A stretch of DNA of 40,432 bases from Clostridiales bacterium UBA3953. GTDB lineage: Bacteria > Bacillota > Clostridia > Oscillospirales > CAG-272. The position numbers and the translations under genes were made by a program. The notes beneath the pieces were generated by a model. That model was not told where the DNA came from. It did not search any database and saw only the letters and a program-made list of their open reading frames with translations. Positions 32,918 to 40,432 of this stretch are shown here, piece after piece. The DNA is taken from positions 1 through 40,432 of the forward strand of contig DGDL01000063.1 of assembly GCA_002385415.1 (NCBI GenBank). The letters are read 5' to 3'. Each line of letters begins with the position of its first letter. Positions within the stretch are counted from its first letter, which is position 1.

Positions 32918-32946
32918 ATTATATCACATATCCCGCCTTCTGTCAA
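32918..32946 (-). promoter_or_regulatory. Consensus sigma-A promoter of rplJL
   Basis: On the minus strand, TTGACA (32946-32941), a 17-bp spacer and TATAAT (32923-32918): both boxes are perfect, as expected for a ribosomal operon. Confidence 0.92.
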
Positions 32947-32973
32947 TAGTTTGGGACAATAAGTTTCACGGAT

Positions 32974-32990
32974 TTGCAATTTTATTGCAA
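32974..32990. promoter_or_regulatory. Palindromic candidate operator overlapping the glpK -35
   Basis: TTGCAAT-TTT-ATTGCAA is a perfect 7-bp inverted repeat. Its right arm supplies the TTGCAA -35 box of glpK, so a bound repressor would block the polymerase. It also sits just upstream of the divergent rplJ promoter. Confidence 0.5.
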
Positions 32991-33013
32991 GCAATTCCGC
33001 GGTGTGGTATAAT
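32985..33013 (+). promoter_or_regulatory. sigma-A promoter of glpK
   Basis: TTGCAA (32985-32990), a 17-bp spacer and TATAAT (33008-33013). Confidence 0.8.
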
Positions 33014-33045
33014 AACAGCAAAATCGGGATAATGAGGTGAAAGCG

Positions 33046-34551
33046 ATGCAAAAATATATATTGTCGCTTGATGCCGGCACGACATCTAACCGAGCGATTA
33101 TTTTTAACATGCAAGGAAAACCTGTCGCAAGCTCGCAGCGTGAGCTGCCCCAAATATATCCTCAACCCGGCTGGGTAGAGCACGATCCTCGCCTTATTTG
33201 GGCAACCATGCTTGCCGCGGCTCGGGAAGCCATGGCTGCGGGGGGCATATCGGCGACAGAGATAGCCTCACTGGGCATTGCAAACCAGCGTGAAACCACA
33301 CTGCTGTGGGAAAAAGCGACGGGGCAACCTCTCTGCAATGCGATTGTATGGCAGTGCAGACGCACAGCCGGCCGCTGTGACAGACTTCGCAGCGAAGGCT
33401 ATACCGATTTTATCCGCGAGCGCACCGGGCTGATGCCCGATGCATATTTTTCGGCGACCAAACTCGAGTGGATGCTCAAAAACATTCCCGGCGCCGCCGA
33501 GCGGGCCGCCGCAGGTGAGCTTGCCTTCGGCACTGTCGACAGCTGGCTTATCTGGAATCTAACGGGCGGGCTGCATGTCACCGATGTATCAAATGCATCG
33601 CGTACAATGCTATTTAACATCCACACCCTTCGCTGGGACGACGAGCTGCTTGAGCTTTTCGGCATACCGAAAGAAGTGCTTCCCGAGATTGTACCCTCGT
33701 CGGGTTGTATCGGCACTACCTCACCCGAGCATCTCGGTGCGCCGGTCAAAATTGCCGGAGTTGCGGGCGACCAGCAGGCCGCTCTGTTCGGCCAGACTTG
33801 TTTTGAGCCAGGCGATGTCAAGAACACCTATGGAACCGGAGCATTCCTGCTCATGAATACCGGCAAAGAAGCGCCTTTTTCGCGCTCGGGGCTGCTTACG
33901 ACAGTCGCATGGAGCCGCGGCCCCTCGTTGTCCGACACGCTTTACGCGCTTGAAGGCTCGGTTTTTGTCGCCGGTGCAGTCGTGCAGTGGCTGCGCGACG
34001 AGCTGGGGCTTATCTCCACAGCCCCGGAATCGGAAGCGCTTGCCATGTCGGTAGACCACACCTGCGGCTGCTATATTGTGCCCGCATTCACCGGACTTGG
34101 CGCGCCTTGGTGGGACGGCTCTGCGCGCGGTATAATAACCGGTCTGACGCGGGGCGTAAACCGCCGCCATATCGTGCGCGCAGCGCTCGAATCTATTGCA
34201 TATCAGGTTGCCGACGTGCTGCACGCAATGGCTGCCGATACAGGCCGCAATCTGAAGGCAATTTATGTCGACGGCGGCGCCTCGGCAAACAATTTCCTGC
34301 TTCAATTCCAGGCAGATATACTCGGCGTGCCCGTTCTACGCCCTGCATATATCGAGTCAACAGCACTTGGCGCGGCATATCTCGCAGGACTCGGCGCGGG
34401 CATTTGGGACAGCGAGCATGCGCTTTCGGCGCTCACCGGTAACCTTTCAACATTTGAGCCTAAAATGTCGGCAGACAGGCGCGAAGAGCTGCTTTCGGGC
34501 TGGCATGAGGCTGTTTCCCGCGCCTTAACCAAGCGTCAAACAAATATATAA
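33046..34551 (+). CDS. glpK: Glycerol kinase
   Basis: GlpK phosphorylates glycerol to sn-glycerol 3-phosphate with ATP, for catabolism or lipid synthesis. The 501-residue FGGY-family protein is full length: phosphate-1 loop LDAGTTSNRAIIF, ANQRETTLLWEK, TKLEWMLKN, the catalytic-base region with GDQQAALFGQ, and the adenosine motif YVDGGASANNFLLQFQADIL. The ATG at 33046 is preferred over a GTG at 33037 because GAGGTGA lies 5 nt before it and overlaps that GTG. No glpF or glpD is adjacent, so uptake and oxidation are encoded elsewhere. Confidence 0.96.
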   Translation: MQKYILSLDAGTTSNRAIIFNMQGKPVASSQRELPQIYPQPGWVEHDPRLIWATMLAAAREAMAAGGISATEIASLGIANQRETTLLWEKATGQPLCNAIVWQCRRTAGRCDRLRSEGYTDFIRERTGLMPDAYFSATKLEWMLKNIPGAAERAAAGELAFGTVDSWLIWNLTGGLHVTDVSNASRTMLFNIHTLRWDDELLELFGIPKEVLPEIVPSSGCIGTTSPEHLGAPVKIAGVAGDQQAALFGQTCFEPGDVKNTYGTGAFLLMNTGKEAPFSRSGLLTTVAWSRGPSLSDTLYALEGSVFVAGAVVQWLRDELGLISTAPESEALAMSVDHTCGCYIVPAFTGLGAPWWDGSARGIITGLTRGVNRRHIVRAALESIAYQVADVLHAMAADTGRNLKAIYVDGGASANNFLLQFQADILGVPVLRPAYIESTALGAAYLAGLGAGIWDSEHALSALTGNLSTFEPKMSADRREELLSGWHEAVSRALTKRQTNI

Positions 34552-34594
34552 CCCCATTTAATAGCCTTCTTGTGGATAAATCACACTATTATCC

Positions 34595-34623
34595 TTGACA
34601 TGTTTAATTGTCGCAGATATAAT
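34595..34623 (+). promoter_or_regulatory. Consensus sigma-A promoter of the GH92 gene
   Basis: TTGACA (34595-34600), a 17-bp spacer and TATAAT (34618-34623); leader about 27 nt. Confidence 0.9.
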
Positions 34624-34656
34624 CAATATAGATAAAACTCTAAAGGAAATAGGTTT

Positions 34657-36831
34657 ATGAAGCTCAAAAAACGCGACTATGTAAAATATGTTAATGTACT
34701 TCAGGGTACCGATTCGACATTCGGATTTTCAACCGGCAACACCCTGCCGCTGACCGGAGTACCCTTTGCATTTGTGAATTTCTGCCCGCAGACCTCTTGG
34801 CAGCCTCGTTGGTTCTTCAACTCCAACGATCGCAGAGTTTGCGCCGCCATACGTGTCACTCACCAGCCTTCGCCGTGGATCTCCGACTATGGTCAGATAG
34901 GCTTTATGCCCGTCTCGGGCGACGTATACCTCGAGCCTCGCAAGCTCGATGGCGCATTCGGCGAAATGGATCTGCATCCTGATTATATGAAGGTTACGAT
35001 TTTAAGACAGCGCACCACAGCCGAGCTGGCACCGACCACCCGCGGCTGCGCAATGCGCTTTTCCTATGACAATCCACAAAATGCCGGACTTGTGATTTTA
35101 AATCTCGGCGGCGACACCTGTTTTGAGCTCGATGCCGAGCGCAACATCATCCGCGGTTATACAACCGCGCTGGAGGGCGGCGACGTCACAGGCAAATTCC
35201 GCGAATACTTTGTGCTTGTACCCGACGCGGAGTTCGACGCGAGCGAGTCGTTTGCTTTCAGCGAAGGCAATAAAGTTGAGCTTTCCGGCCCCGGCAAAAA
35301 GAATCTGCACATCCGCTGGAAGACCGGATTCGGCGGCGTCGTCAATGTGAAAGCGGCATTCTCTTATATCAGCTATGAGCAGGCTGAATACACTCTATCC
35401 CGCGAGCTGCCCGACGGGTTCGACACGCTGTTCGATCGCGTGCGCGCCGACGCTCATGAGCTTTGGCAGTCGCGCCTGTCGCTTATCTCTGTCAAGTCCG
35501 ACCTGCCCAAAAAGCAAGCCAAAGAGGATTATAAAACCTTCTATACCAGCCTCTATCGCTGCTTCATGTTCCCGCATATAATGCATGAAGAAACGCCCGA
35601 CGGCAAGCTGGTGCACTACAGTCCCTATGACGGCAATATTCATGAGGGCGTCATGTACACCGACCACGGCTTCTGGGACGTTGCAAAGACCACTTACCCG
35701 CTGTACTCAATCCTCTGTCCCGACGATTATGCCAAAATGCTTGAGGGCTGGCTCAACGTCTACGACGAGTACGGCGTTATGCCCAAATGGCCCTCGCCCG
35801 GCGAGCGCGCAGCCATGCCCGGCACCCTTGTTGACTCGCTGTTCGGAGAAGCCGCCGTCAAGGGCATTAAGTTCGACGCCCAGAAAGCGCTCAAAGCCTT
35901 GCTTTCGCATGCTGACAGCGAAGGCCCGCAGCCCGGCTCCGGCCGCAGAGGCGGTCATGACTATGCCAAATACGGGTATCTGCCCGAGGATATTTACAAG
36001 CACGAAAGCGTCGCGGCTACCCTCGACTATATATATGGCGACTACTGTATCGCGCAGGTCGCAAAGCTCTGCGGCGACGAGGAGACCGCAAACCGACTGC
36101 TCGAACGTTCGCGCGGCTACAAAAAGCTGTACGACCCGCAGTACAACATCATCCGCGGCCTGAACTCGGACGGCACCCGCCGCGAAGATTACGATCCCAT
36201 CGAATGGGGCAGAGAGTACTGCGAAGGCTCCGCATACCAGTGTGCCTACTCCGTATATCACGATTTTGAAGGCTTAGCCGAAGTATACGGTGGCAAAGAT
36301 AAGCTTATAGAGCAGCTCTCGTCGCTCGAGTCGATGCCCAACACCTGCCGCATCGGCAGCTACGGCACCGAGATTCACGAGGCCACCGAGATGATGAAAA
36401 ACGGTTTCGGCCAGATCAACATTGGCAACCAGCCCGGCTTCCATGTGCCCTATATCTTTGCCGAGCTTGGCGCACCCGAGAAAACACAGGACCTTATCCG
36501 CCGCATTATGCGCAAGCTCTTTTCATACAAACCCGACGGGCTTCCCGGCGACGACGATAACGGCAGCATGACCGCATATTTCGTCTTTTCTGCCATGGGA
36601 TTCTTCCCCCTCTGCCCTGCAAAGCCGCAATATACGCTCGGCAGCCCGCTCTTCCGCAAAGTGACAATCAGGTTGCCCGGCGGCGGCAAGTTCAAGATAC
36701 GCACGGAAGGCAATCCCTCCGAGACGCCTTTCGTTAAGGAGTGCCTGCTCGACGGTAAACCTATTGAGGGCTGGCATCTCTCCCACTTTGACATCAAAGA
36801 CGGCTCGACATTGACGTTTGTGATGAAATAA
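34657..36831 (+). CDS. GH92-family glycoside hydrolase (alpha-mannosidase-like)
   Basis: GH92 enzymes are calcium-dependent exo-alpha-mannosidases. Visible in this 724-residue protein are the N-terminal beta-sandwich start (VNVLQGTDSTFGFSTGNTLP), the helical barrel (YDGNIHEGVMYTDHGFWDV) and EGSAYQ (about 522), near the expected catalytic acid. GDDDNGSMTAYFVFSAMGFF (about 630) carries the Asp pair expected to act as base. The usual GNEPSHH-type segment reads GNQPGFHVPYIF (about 590), so the active site is somewhat divergent. There is no signal peptide, implying a cytoplasmic enzyme acting on imported manno-oligosaccharides. AAAGGAAATAGG precedes the ATG. Monocistronic. Confidence 0.9.
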   Translation: MKLKKRDYVKYVNVLQGTDSTFGFSTGNTLPLTGVPFAFVNFCPQTSWQPRWFFNSNDRRVCAAIRVTHQPSPWISDYGQIGFMPVSGDVYLEPRKLDGAFGEMDLHPDYMKVTILRQRTTAELAPTTRGCAMRFSYDNPQNAGLVILNLGGDTCFELDAERNIIRGYTTALEGGDVTGKFREYFVLVPDAEFDASESFAFSEGNKVELSGPGKKNLHIRWKTGFGGVVNVKAAFSYISYEQAEYTLSRELPDGFDTLFDRVRADAHELWQSRLSLISVKSDLPKKQAKEDYKTFYTSLYRCFMFPHIMHEETPDGKLVHYSPYDGNIHEGVMYTDHGFWDVAKTTYPLYSILCPDDYAKMLEGWLNVYDEYGVMPKWPSPGERAAMPGTLVDSLFGEAAVKGIKFDAQKALKALLSHADSEGPQPGSGRRGGHDYAKYGYLPEDIYKHESVAATLDYIYGDYCIAQVAKLCGDEETANRLLERSRGYKKLYDPQYNIIRGLNSDGTRREDYDPIEWGREYCEGSAYQCAYSVYHDFEGLAEVYGGKDKLIEQLSSLESMPNTCRIGSYGTEIHEATEMMKNGFGQINIGNQPGFHVPYIFAELGAPEKTQDLIRRIMRKLFSYKPDGLPGDDDNGSMTAYFVFSAMGFFPLCPAKPQYTLGSPLFRKVTIRLPGGGKFKIRTEGNPSETPFVKECLLDGKPIEGWHLSHFDIKDGSTLTFVMK

Positions 36832-36854
36832 CCGGCATAAAACAGCATTTATAT

Positions 36855-36894
36855 CGCCGTATGATTGCATGCCTACAGTCATACGGCGTTTTTT
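36855..36894 (+). terminator. Terminator after the GH92 gene
   Basis: A perfect 10-bp stem CGCCGTATGA/TCATACGGCG with a 14-nt loop, followed by TTTTTT. Confidence 0.93.
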
Positions 36895-37009
36895 CGCATA
36901 AAACTTGCAATACCCAGACGCAAAACTTTGTCCAGCGATAAAATCAATGCGAATGGGTTTGACCCGGCTAGGGACGAGAAGAACCCCTCGCAATGGTATA
37001 ACACAACGC

Positions 37010-37046
37010 AAAAAGCCGCCGAACAAAGAAAAATCGGCGGCTTTTT
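37010..37046 (-). terminator. Terminator of the infA-rplQ ribosomal operon
   Basis: AAAAAGCCGCCGA pairs with TCGGCGGCTTTTT across about 11 nt; T-runs on both strands. It lies 18 nt beyond the rplQ stop. Confidence 0.92.
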
Positions 37047-37063
37047 ATCGCTTTTATGCTGTT

Positions 37064-37408
37064 TTAATCGACCAGTTTGACAATCGCCATTTCGGCGGCA
37101 TCGCCGCGGCGCGGGCCAAGGCGATATATAGTGGTGTAACCGCCGTTGCGGTCGGCATATTTCGGTGCAATCTGGTCGAACAATTTTTTTGTGACGTCTT
37201 CTTTGGTTATATAAGCAAGCGCCATGCGACGGCTCGCAAGCGTGTTCTTTTTGCCGAGTGTAATCATCTTCTCGGCAACACTACGAACCTCTTTAGCGCG
37301 TGTCAGCGTGGTCTCTACCTGACCGTGCTCAAGCAGGTATGTTACCATACCGCGCAGCATCGCTTTGCGATGTGCTGTAGTCCTGCCGAGCTTTCTGGTT
37401 CCGGGCAT
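37064..37408 (-). CDS. rplQ: Ribosomal protein L17
   Basis: The 114-residue large-subunit protein lies at the exit-tunnel side. The conserved start PGTRKLGRTTAHRKAMLRGM, RAKEVRSVAEKMI and YTTIYRLGPRRGDAAEM are intact. GGGAGG precedes the ATG. It is the last gene of the block, after rpoA, with a GC hairpin (37463-37476) in the 74-nt gap. Confidence 0.98.
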   Translation of the reverse strand: MPGTRKLGRTTAHRKAMLRGMVTYLLEHGQVETTLTRAKEVRSVAEKMITLGKKNTLASRRMALAYITKEDVTKKLFDQIAPKYADRNGGYTTIYRLGPRRGDAAEMAIVKLVD

Positions 37409-37482
37409 TATATTAAACCTCCCATATATTCTGTAACATCATAACATGCGGTTATGCTTTTCCCGGGCAAGCCCGGCGCGCT

Positions 37483-38433
37483 TCAATCTTCTTCCCTTTT
37501 CAAATCAAGGCCGAGTGCACGAAGCCTACTGACTACCTCGTCAAGCGACTTCTTGCCGAGGTTCCTGACCTTCATCATTTCCTCTTCGGTTTTGTTGACC
37601 AGGTCTTCCACGGTATCTATGCCGGCGCGTTTTAGACAGTTGAAACTGCGCACCGACATGTCAAGCTCCTCTATGGTCATCTCAAGGATCTTTTCTTTTA
37701 CTTTCTCTTCGCGTTCGACCATTATGTCGGTCTTGGTTACTTCGTCAGAGAGATCCATGAACAGTTTGAGATGATCATGGAGAATCTTGGCCCCGAACGA
37801 AATGGCTTCTTTAGCCGTTATCGTCCCGTTGGTGAACACTTCGATGGTCAGTTTGTCATAGTCGGTAATGTTGCCCACACGTGTGTTCTCAACCGAATAA
37901 CTGACGTTGTAGACCGGCGTATAGATCGAATCCGTGTATATAACCCCAATAGCGGGTTGATTGTTTTGCTTGTTTTTTTCTGCTGATACATAGCCCCTGC
38001 CGTGGTCAAAGGTGAGCTCCATATAAAGTCGCGTATTGTCGCTCAACGTAGCGATGTGGTGATCGGGATTGAGAATCTCAATATCGGCATCACACTTGAT
38101 ATCACCGGCAGTTGCTTCGCACGGGCCTGATACGTCTAAAATAACCGTTTTCGGGCCTTCGGAATGAAGTTTCGCTACTATGCCCTTGACATTTAGAACT
38201 ATCTCAGGGACATCTTCTTTAACGCCAGGAATAGTGGATATCTCGTGCAGAACTCCGTCTATCTTGATGCTGGTAACGGCAACGCCGGGCAATGAGCTGA
38301 GCAGCACTCTGCGCAGCGAGTTGCCGAGTGTAGTACCGTAACCGCGCTCGAGCGGCTCGACTATGAACTTCCCGTTTCTACCGTCTTCGCTTAGTTCGAC
38401 CGTGGCAATATTGGGCTTTTCTATTTCTATCAT
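37483..38433 (-). CDS. rpoA: RNA polymerase alpha subunit
   Basis: The 316-residue protein has the N-terminal assembly domain (about 1-230; FIVEPLERGYGTTLGNSLRR, then LLSSLPGVAVTSIKIDGVLH). A linker and the C-terminal DNA/activator-binding domain follow (about 245-316; ELDMSVRSFNCLKRAGIDTV, KVRNLGKKSLDEV). Length is standard for Firmicutes. It sits between rpsD and rplQ, as usual. Confidence 0.99.
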   Translation of the reverse strand: MIEIEKPNIATVELSEDGRNGKFIVEPLERGYGTTLGNSLRRVLLSSLPGVAVTSIKIDGVLHEISTIPGVKEDVPEIVLNVKGIVAKLHSEGPKTVILDVSGPCEATAGDIKCDADIEILNPDHHIATLSDNTRLYMELTFDHGRGYVSAEKNKQNNQPAIGVIYTDSIYTPVYNVSYSVENTRVGNITDYDKLTIEVFTNGTITAKEAISFGAKILHDHLKLFMDLSDEVTKTDIMVEREEKVKEKILEMTIEELDMSVRSFNCLKRAGIDTVEDLVNKTEEEMMKVRNLGKKSLDEVVSRLRALGLDLKREED

Positions 38434-38502
38434 TACTAAATAAACCCTCCTGTTATTAGCCGGAAAACAAATCAGTTACCGAAAAACGGTATGCGGGCCA
38501 AA

Positions 38503-39129
38503 TTACTTGGAATAAAGCTCGACAATCAGTTGCTCCTCGAACGGGAAGTCGATATCTCCGCGTGTAGGCAGCGCAAGCACCTTTGCGGTTATCTGCTCGC
38601 GGTCTACCTCAAGCCATTTTGGCGAAATTTTTGTGTCAAGCTCGTCAATGAGGGTCTTAAATTTTTCTTTCGAACGGCTCTTTTCAGCAAGCGAAATCAC
38701 GTCGCCGACTTTGACAAGCTGCGACGGGATATTTACCTTCTTGCCGTTCAGTCTAAAATGCCCATGAAGCACAAGCTGGCGCGCCTCTTTGCGGCTTTCT
38801 GCCATCCCCATGCGGTAAACGACGTTGTCAAGGCGACGCTCAAGCAAAGACAGCAAGTTCGGACCCGCCATACCCTCAAGCTTTGAGGCTTTCTCAAAAT
38901 AGTTGCGGAACTGGGTCTCGAGCACGCCGTAATATCTCTTGGCCTTCTGCTTCTCGCGCAGCTGCAGGCCGTACTCTTTAGGCTGCCTGCGCGATACTCC
39001 ATGCGGGCCGGGGGGCGTAGGTCTGCGGTCTATGGCGCACTTGCCCGAAAGGCAGCGGTCACCCTTCAAAAAGAGCTTTGTGCCTTCTCTGCGGCACAGC
39101 TTGCACACGGGGCCTGTATATCTTGCCAT
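38503..39129 (-). CDS. rpsD: Ribosomal protein S4 (zinc-binding form)
   Basis: The 208-residue primary 16S rRNA-binding protein has the zinc knuckle Cys9, Cys12, Cys26, Cys31 near the N-terminus (the C+ form). It also has an S4 RNA-binding domain (RRLDNVVYRMGMAESRKEAR, VLHGHFRLNGKKVN). S4 lying in the alpha operon just before rpoA is typical of many clostridia and other bacteria, whereas B. subtilis has it elsewhere. Confidence 0.98.
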   Translation of the reverse strand: MARYTGPVCKLCRREGTKLFLKGDRCLSGKCAIDRRPTPPGPHGVSRRQPKEYGLQLREKQKAKRYYGVLETQFRNYFEKASKLEGMAGPNLLSLLERRLDNVVYRMGMAESRKEARQLVLHGHFRLNGKKVNIPSQLVKVGDVISLAEKSRSKEKFKTLIDELDTKISPKWLEVDREQITAKVLALPTRGDIDFPFEEQLIVELYSK

Positions 39130-39165
39130 GTTTTAATATTTCCTCCTGTTAATCTAACGGCAAAA

Positions 39166-39558
39166 TTAAACACGTCTGCGCTTTGGCGGACGGCAGCCGT
39201 TGTGCGGGATTGGAGTCACGTCACGGATCAGTTCGATGTTCAGACCCGCTGCCTGCAGCGCGCGGATCGCTGACTCTCGGCCTGAACCCGGACCCTTCAC
39301 ATACACCTCGACAACTTTCATGCCGTGTTCCATCGCGGTTTTAGCGGCTGCTTCGGCGGCCATCTGCGCAGCAAACGGTGTGGACTTCTTCGAACCTCTG
39401 TAGCCCAAACCGCCCGCGGTTGCCCACGATACGGTGTTACCATGCACGTCGGTGATGGTCACTATTGTATTGTTGAAGGTGGCGCGGATGTGGGCCTGAC
39501 CGCGCTCTATATTCTTACGCTCGCGGCGCTTTTTAATTACCTTCTTACCTGTTGCCAT
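39166..39558 (-). CDS. rpsK: Ribosomal protein S11
   Basis: The 130-residue platform protein of the small subunit carries GQAHIRATFNNTIVTITD, ATAGGLGYRGSKKSTPFAAQ and the C-terminal RDVTPIPHNGCRPPKRRRV. A GGAGAGGAAT-type site precedes the ATG. It is spaced 36 nt from rpsD and 69 nt from rpsM. Confidence 0.99.
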   Translation of the reverse strand: MATGKKVIKKRRERKNIERGQAHIRATFNNTIVTITDVHGNTVSWATAGGLGYRGSKKSTPFAAQMAAEAAAKTAMEHGMKVVEVYVKGPGSGRESAIRALQAAGLNIELIRDVTPIPHNGCRPPKRRRV

Positions 39559-39627
39559 TTATTATTCCTCTCCAGACTAACTGCTTATGCAATTATATTG
39601 CAATTGCAATCTCGTCCGTATCCCTTC

Positions 39628-39996
39628 TTATTTCTTCTTATTGGCGATGGTCTTCGCGGGCCCTTTGCGCGTTCTGGCGTTGGTTTTTGTACGCTGGCCG
39701 CGCACGGGCAGTCCCCTGCGGTGACGCATTCCGCGATAACAGTTGATTTCAACCAGACGCTTTATATCAAGAGCAATATCGCGACGAAGGTCTCCTTCGA
39801 CATGGTAGTTCTTTTCTATCTCGTCGCGGAGACGCGCGATTTCGTCCTCTGACAAATCCTTTGCGCGGGTGTCGGGGCTTATACCCGTCGCCGCGAGAAT
39901 TTTTCGAGCTGTAGACCTACCAATGCCGTAGATATAGGTCAACGCGATTTCAACTCGCTTCTCGTTGGGAATATCTACGCCGGAAATTCGAGCCAT
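39628..39996 (-). CDS. rpsM: Ribosomal protein S13
   Basis: The 122-residue head protein contacts the P-site tRNA and forms bridges to the large subunit. MARISGVDIPNEKRVEIALT, YIYGIGRSTARKIL and the basic tail GLPVRGQRTKTNARTRKGPA are intact. GGGGGAAATAT precedes the ATG. Confidence 0.99.
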   Translation of the reverse strand: MARISGVDIPNEKRVEIALTYIYGIGRSTARKILAATGISPDTRAKDLSEDEIARLRDEIEKNYHVEGDLRRDIALDIKRLVEINCYRGMRHRRGLPVRGQRTKTNARTRKGPAKTIANKKK

Positions 39997-40023
39997 ATTA
40001 TATATTTCCCCCTGTCGGTTTCA

Positions 40024-40137
40024 TTAACCCTGTCTCTGTTTATGCTTCGGGTTCTCGCAGATCACCCTGACAACACCGTGGCGGCGGATGATCTTGCATT
40101 TATCGCATATTTTCTTGACGGAAGGTCTTACTTTCAT
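40024..40137 (-). CDS. rpmJ: Ribosomal protein L36
   Basis: Reading 40137 to 40024 gives a 37-residue protein beginning MKVRPSVKKICDKCKIIRRH and ending ENPKHKQRQG. It has the zinc-ribbon ligands CDKC, a third Cys (VIC) and His, i.e. the C+ form. It lies in its standard place between infA and rpsM. Confidence 0.97.
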   Translation of the reverse strand: MKVRPSVKKICDKCKIIRRHGVVRVICENPKHKQRQG

Positions 40138-40186
40138 GTTTGCATATCACCTTTCCACTTTTTGTTGGCTGTATGTGCGCCACGCC

Positions 40187-40405
40187 TTATTTGGAGCGCC
40201 ACGTTATCCGTCCTTTGGTCAGATCGTATATCGAAACCTCGACGGTCACGCGGTCACCGGGCAAAATCCAGATGTAATTCATCCGCAGCTTGCCGGATAT
40301 ATGCGCTGTGATGATGTGTCCGTTGTCAAGCTTTACCTTGAAGTTCGCGTTAGGCAGCGCTTCGACCACAACACCTTCAAATTCAATTACGTCGTCTTTG
40401 GGCAG
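40187..40405 (-). CDS. infA: Translation initiation factor IF-1 (probable CTG start)
   Basis: IF-1 binds the ribosomal A site during initiation. The OB-fold protein is complete: KDDVIEFEGVVVEALPNANF, GHIITAHISGKLRMN, ILPGDRVTVEVS, YDLTKGRITWR. No ATG is available at the expected start. AAGGAG (40419-40414) is followed 8 nt later by CTG (40405-40403), giving (M)PKDDVIEFEG, which matches the family N-terminus (MSKDD/MAKDD) and its usual length (about 72 residues). A GTG at 40414 overlaps the Shine-Dalgarno and so cannot use it. ATT or CTT between them are other options. Confidence 0.92.
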   Translation of the reverse strand: MPKDDVIEFEGVVVEALPNANFKVKLDNGHIITAHISGKLRMNYIWILPGDRVTVEVSIYDLTKGRITWRSK

Positions 40406-40432
40406 AAGAATCACTCCTTATCAATATTTATG

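Noticed and set aside
1..40432. CRISPR array, insertion sequence or phage genes
   Set aside because: No regularly spaced repeats, transposase or phage structural genes were seen on either strand.

Overview
The window looks like chromosomal DNA from a spore-forming anaerobe of the class Clostridia (Firmicutes/Bacillota), probably near Oscillospiraceae/Ruminococcaceae; that placement is an inference from gene content. Supporting it are the two dipicolinate synthase subunits (spoVFA/spoVFB), a zinc-type ribosomal protein S4, a ribosomal L10 leader with an attenuator, a V-type ATPase membrane pair, formate-tetrahydrofolate ligase, a flavodiiron oxygen/NO-detoxifying protein, DUF4321 next to maf, and promoters that are almost all sigma-A type with 17-bp spacers.

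Layout. 1-1.8 kb: a sugar-type solute-binding lipoprotein, with the first codons of a divergent gene at the left edge. 1.85-5.5 kb: a decayed genomic island. Its right boundary is an intact tRNA-Trp gene and its left boundary is a 46-bp exact copy of the 3' half of that tRNA. Inside are broken galE, wzx-like, DUF4838 and PAS/HD-GYP genes and one intact PHP phosphoesterase gene. 5.7-10.4 kb: a membrane J-domain protein overlapping a zinc-ribbon membrane protein, then a heterodimeric ABC exporter. 10.4-13.5 kb: a minus-strand operon of a glycoside hydrolase and a double-SIS sugar-phosphate enzyme. 13.7-16.1 kb: V-ATPase subunits I and K without any catalytic-head genes. 16.7-23.6 kb: plus-strand housekeeping genes: NYN nuclease-like protein, fhs, tsaE, tsaB, hemW, DUF4321, maf and an AlkD-like repair protein. 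23.7-29.5 kb: an AAA ATPase, a secreted SGNH hydrolase plus a DUF4358 lipoprotein, spoVFA-spoVFB, and cardiolipin synthase. 29.5-32.9 kb: a four-domain flavodiiron fusion and rplJ-rplL. 33.0-36.9 kb: glycerol kinase and a GH92 mannosidase-like enzyme. 37.0-40.4 kb: the conserved block infA-rpmJ-rpsM-rpsK-rpsD-rpoA-rplQ, ending in a terminator.

How it fits together. Carbohydrate scavenging recurs (solute-binding protein, GHL6-like hydrolase with SIS enzyme, GH92, glycerol kinase, island remnants of polysaccharide genes). Most of the rest is core metabolism and translation. I found no CRISPR array, transposase, integrase, toxin-antitoxin pair or recognisable defence system. The least ordinary observations are the tRNA-Trp island scar with paired AGTTCCCAA repeats at its inner ends, the probable CTG start of infA, the V-ATPase I-K pair closed off by a terminator, the hairpin-rich leader in front of subunit I, the four-domain flavodiiron protein, and a palindrome overlapping the glpK -35 box. 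I do not see strong evidence for a wholly new biological system.
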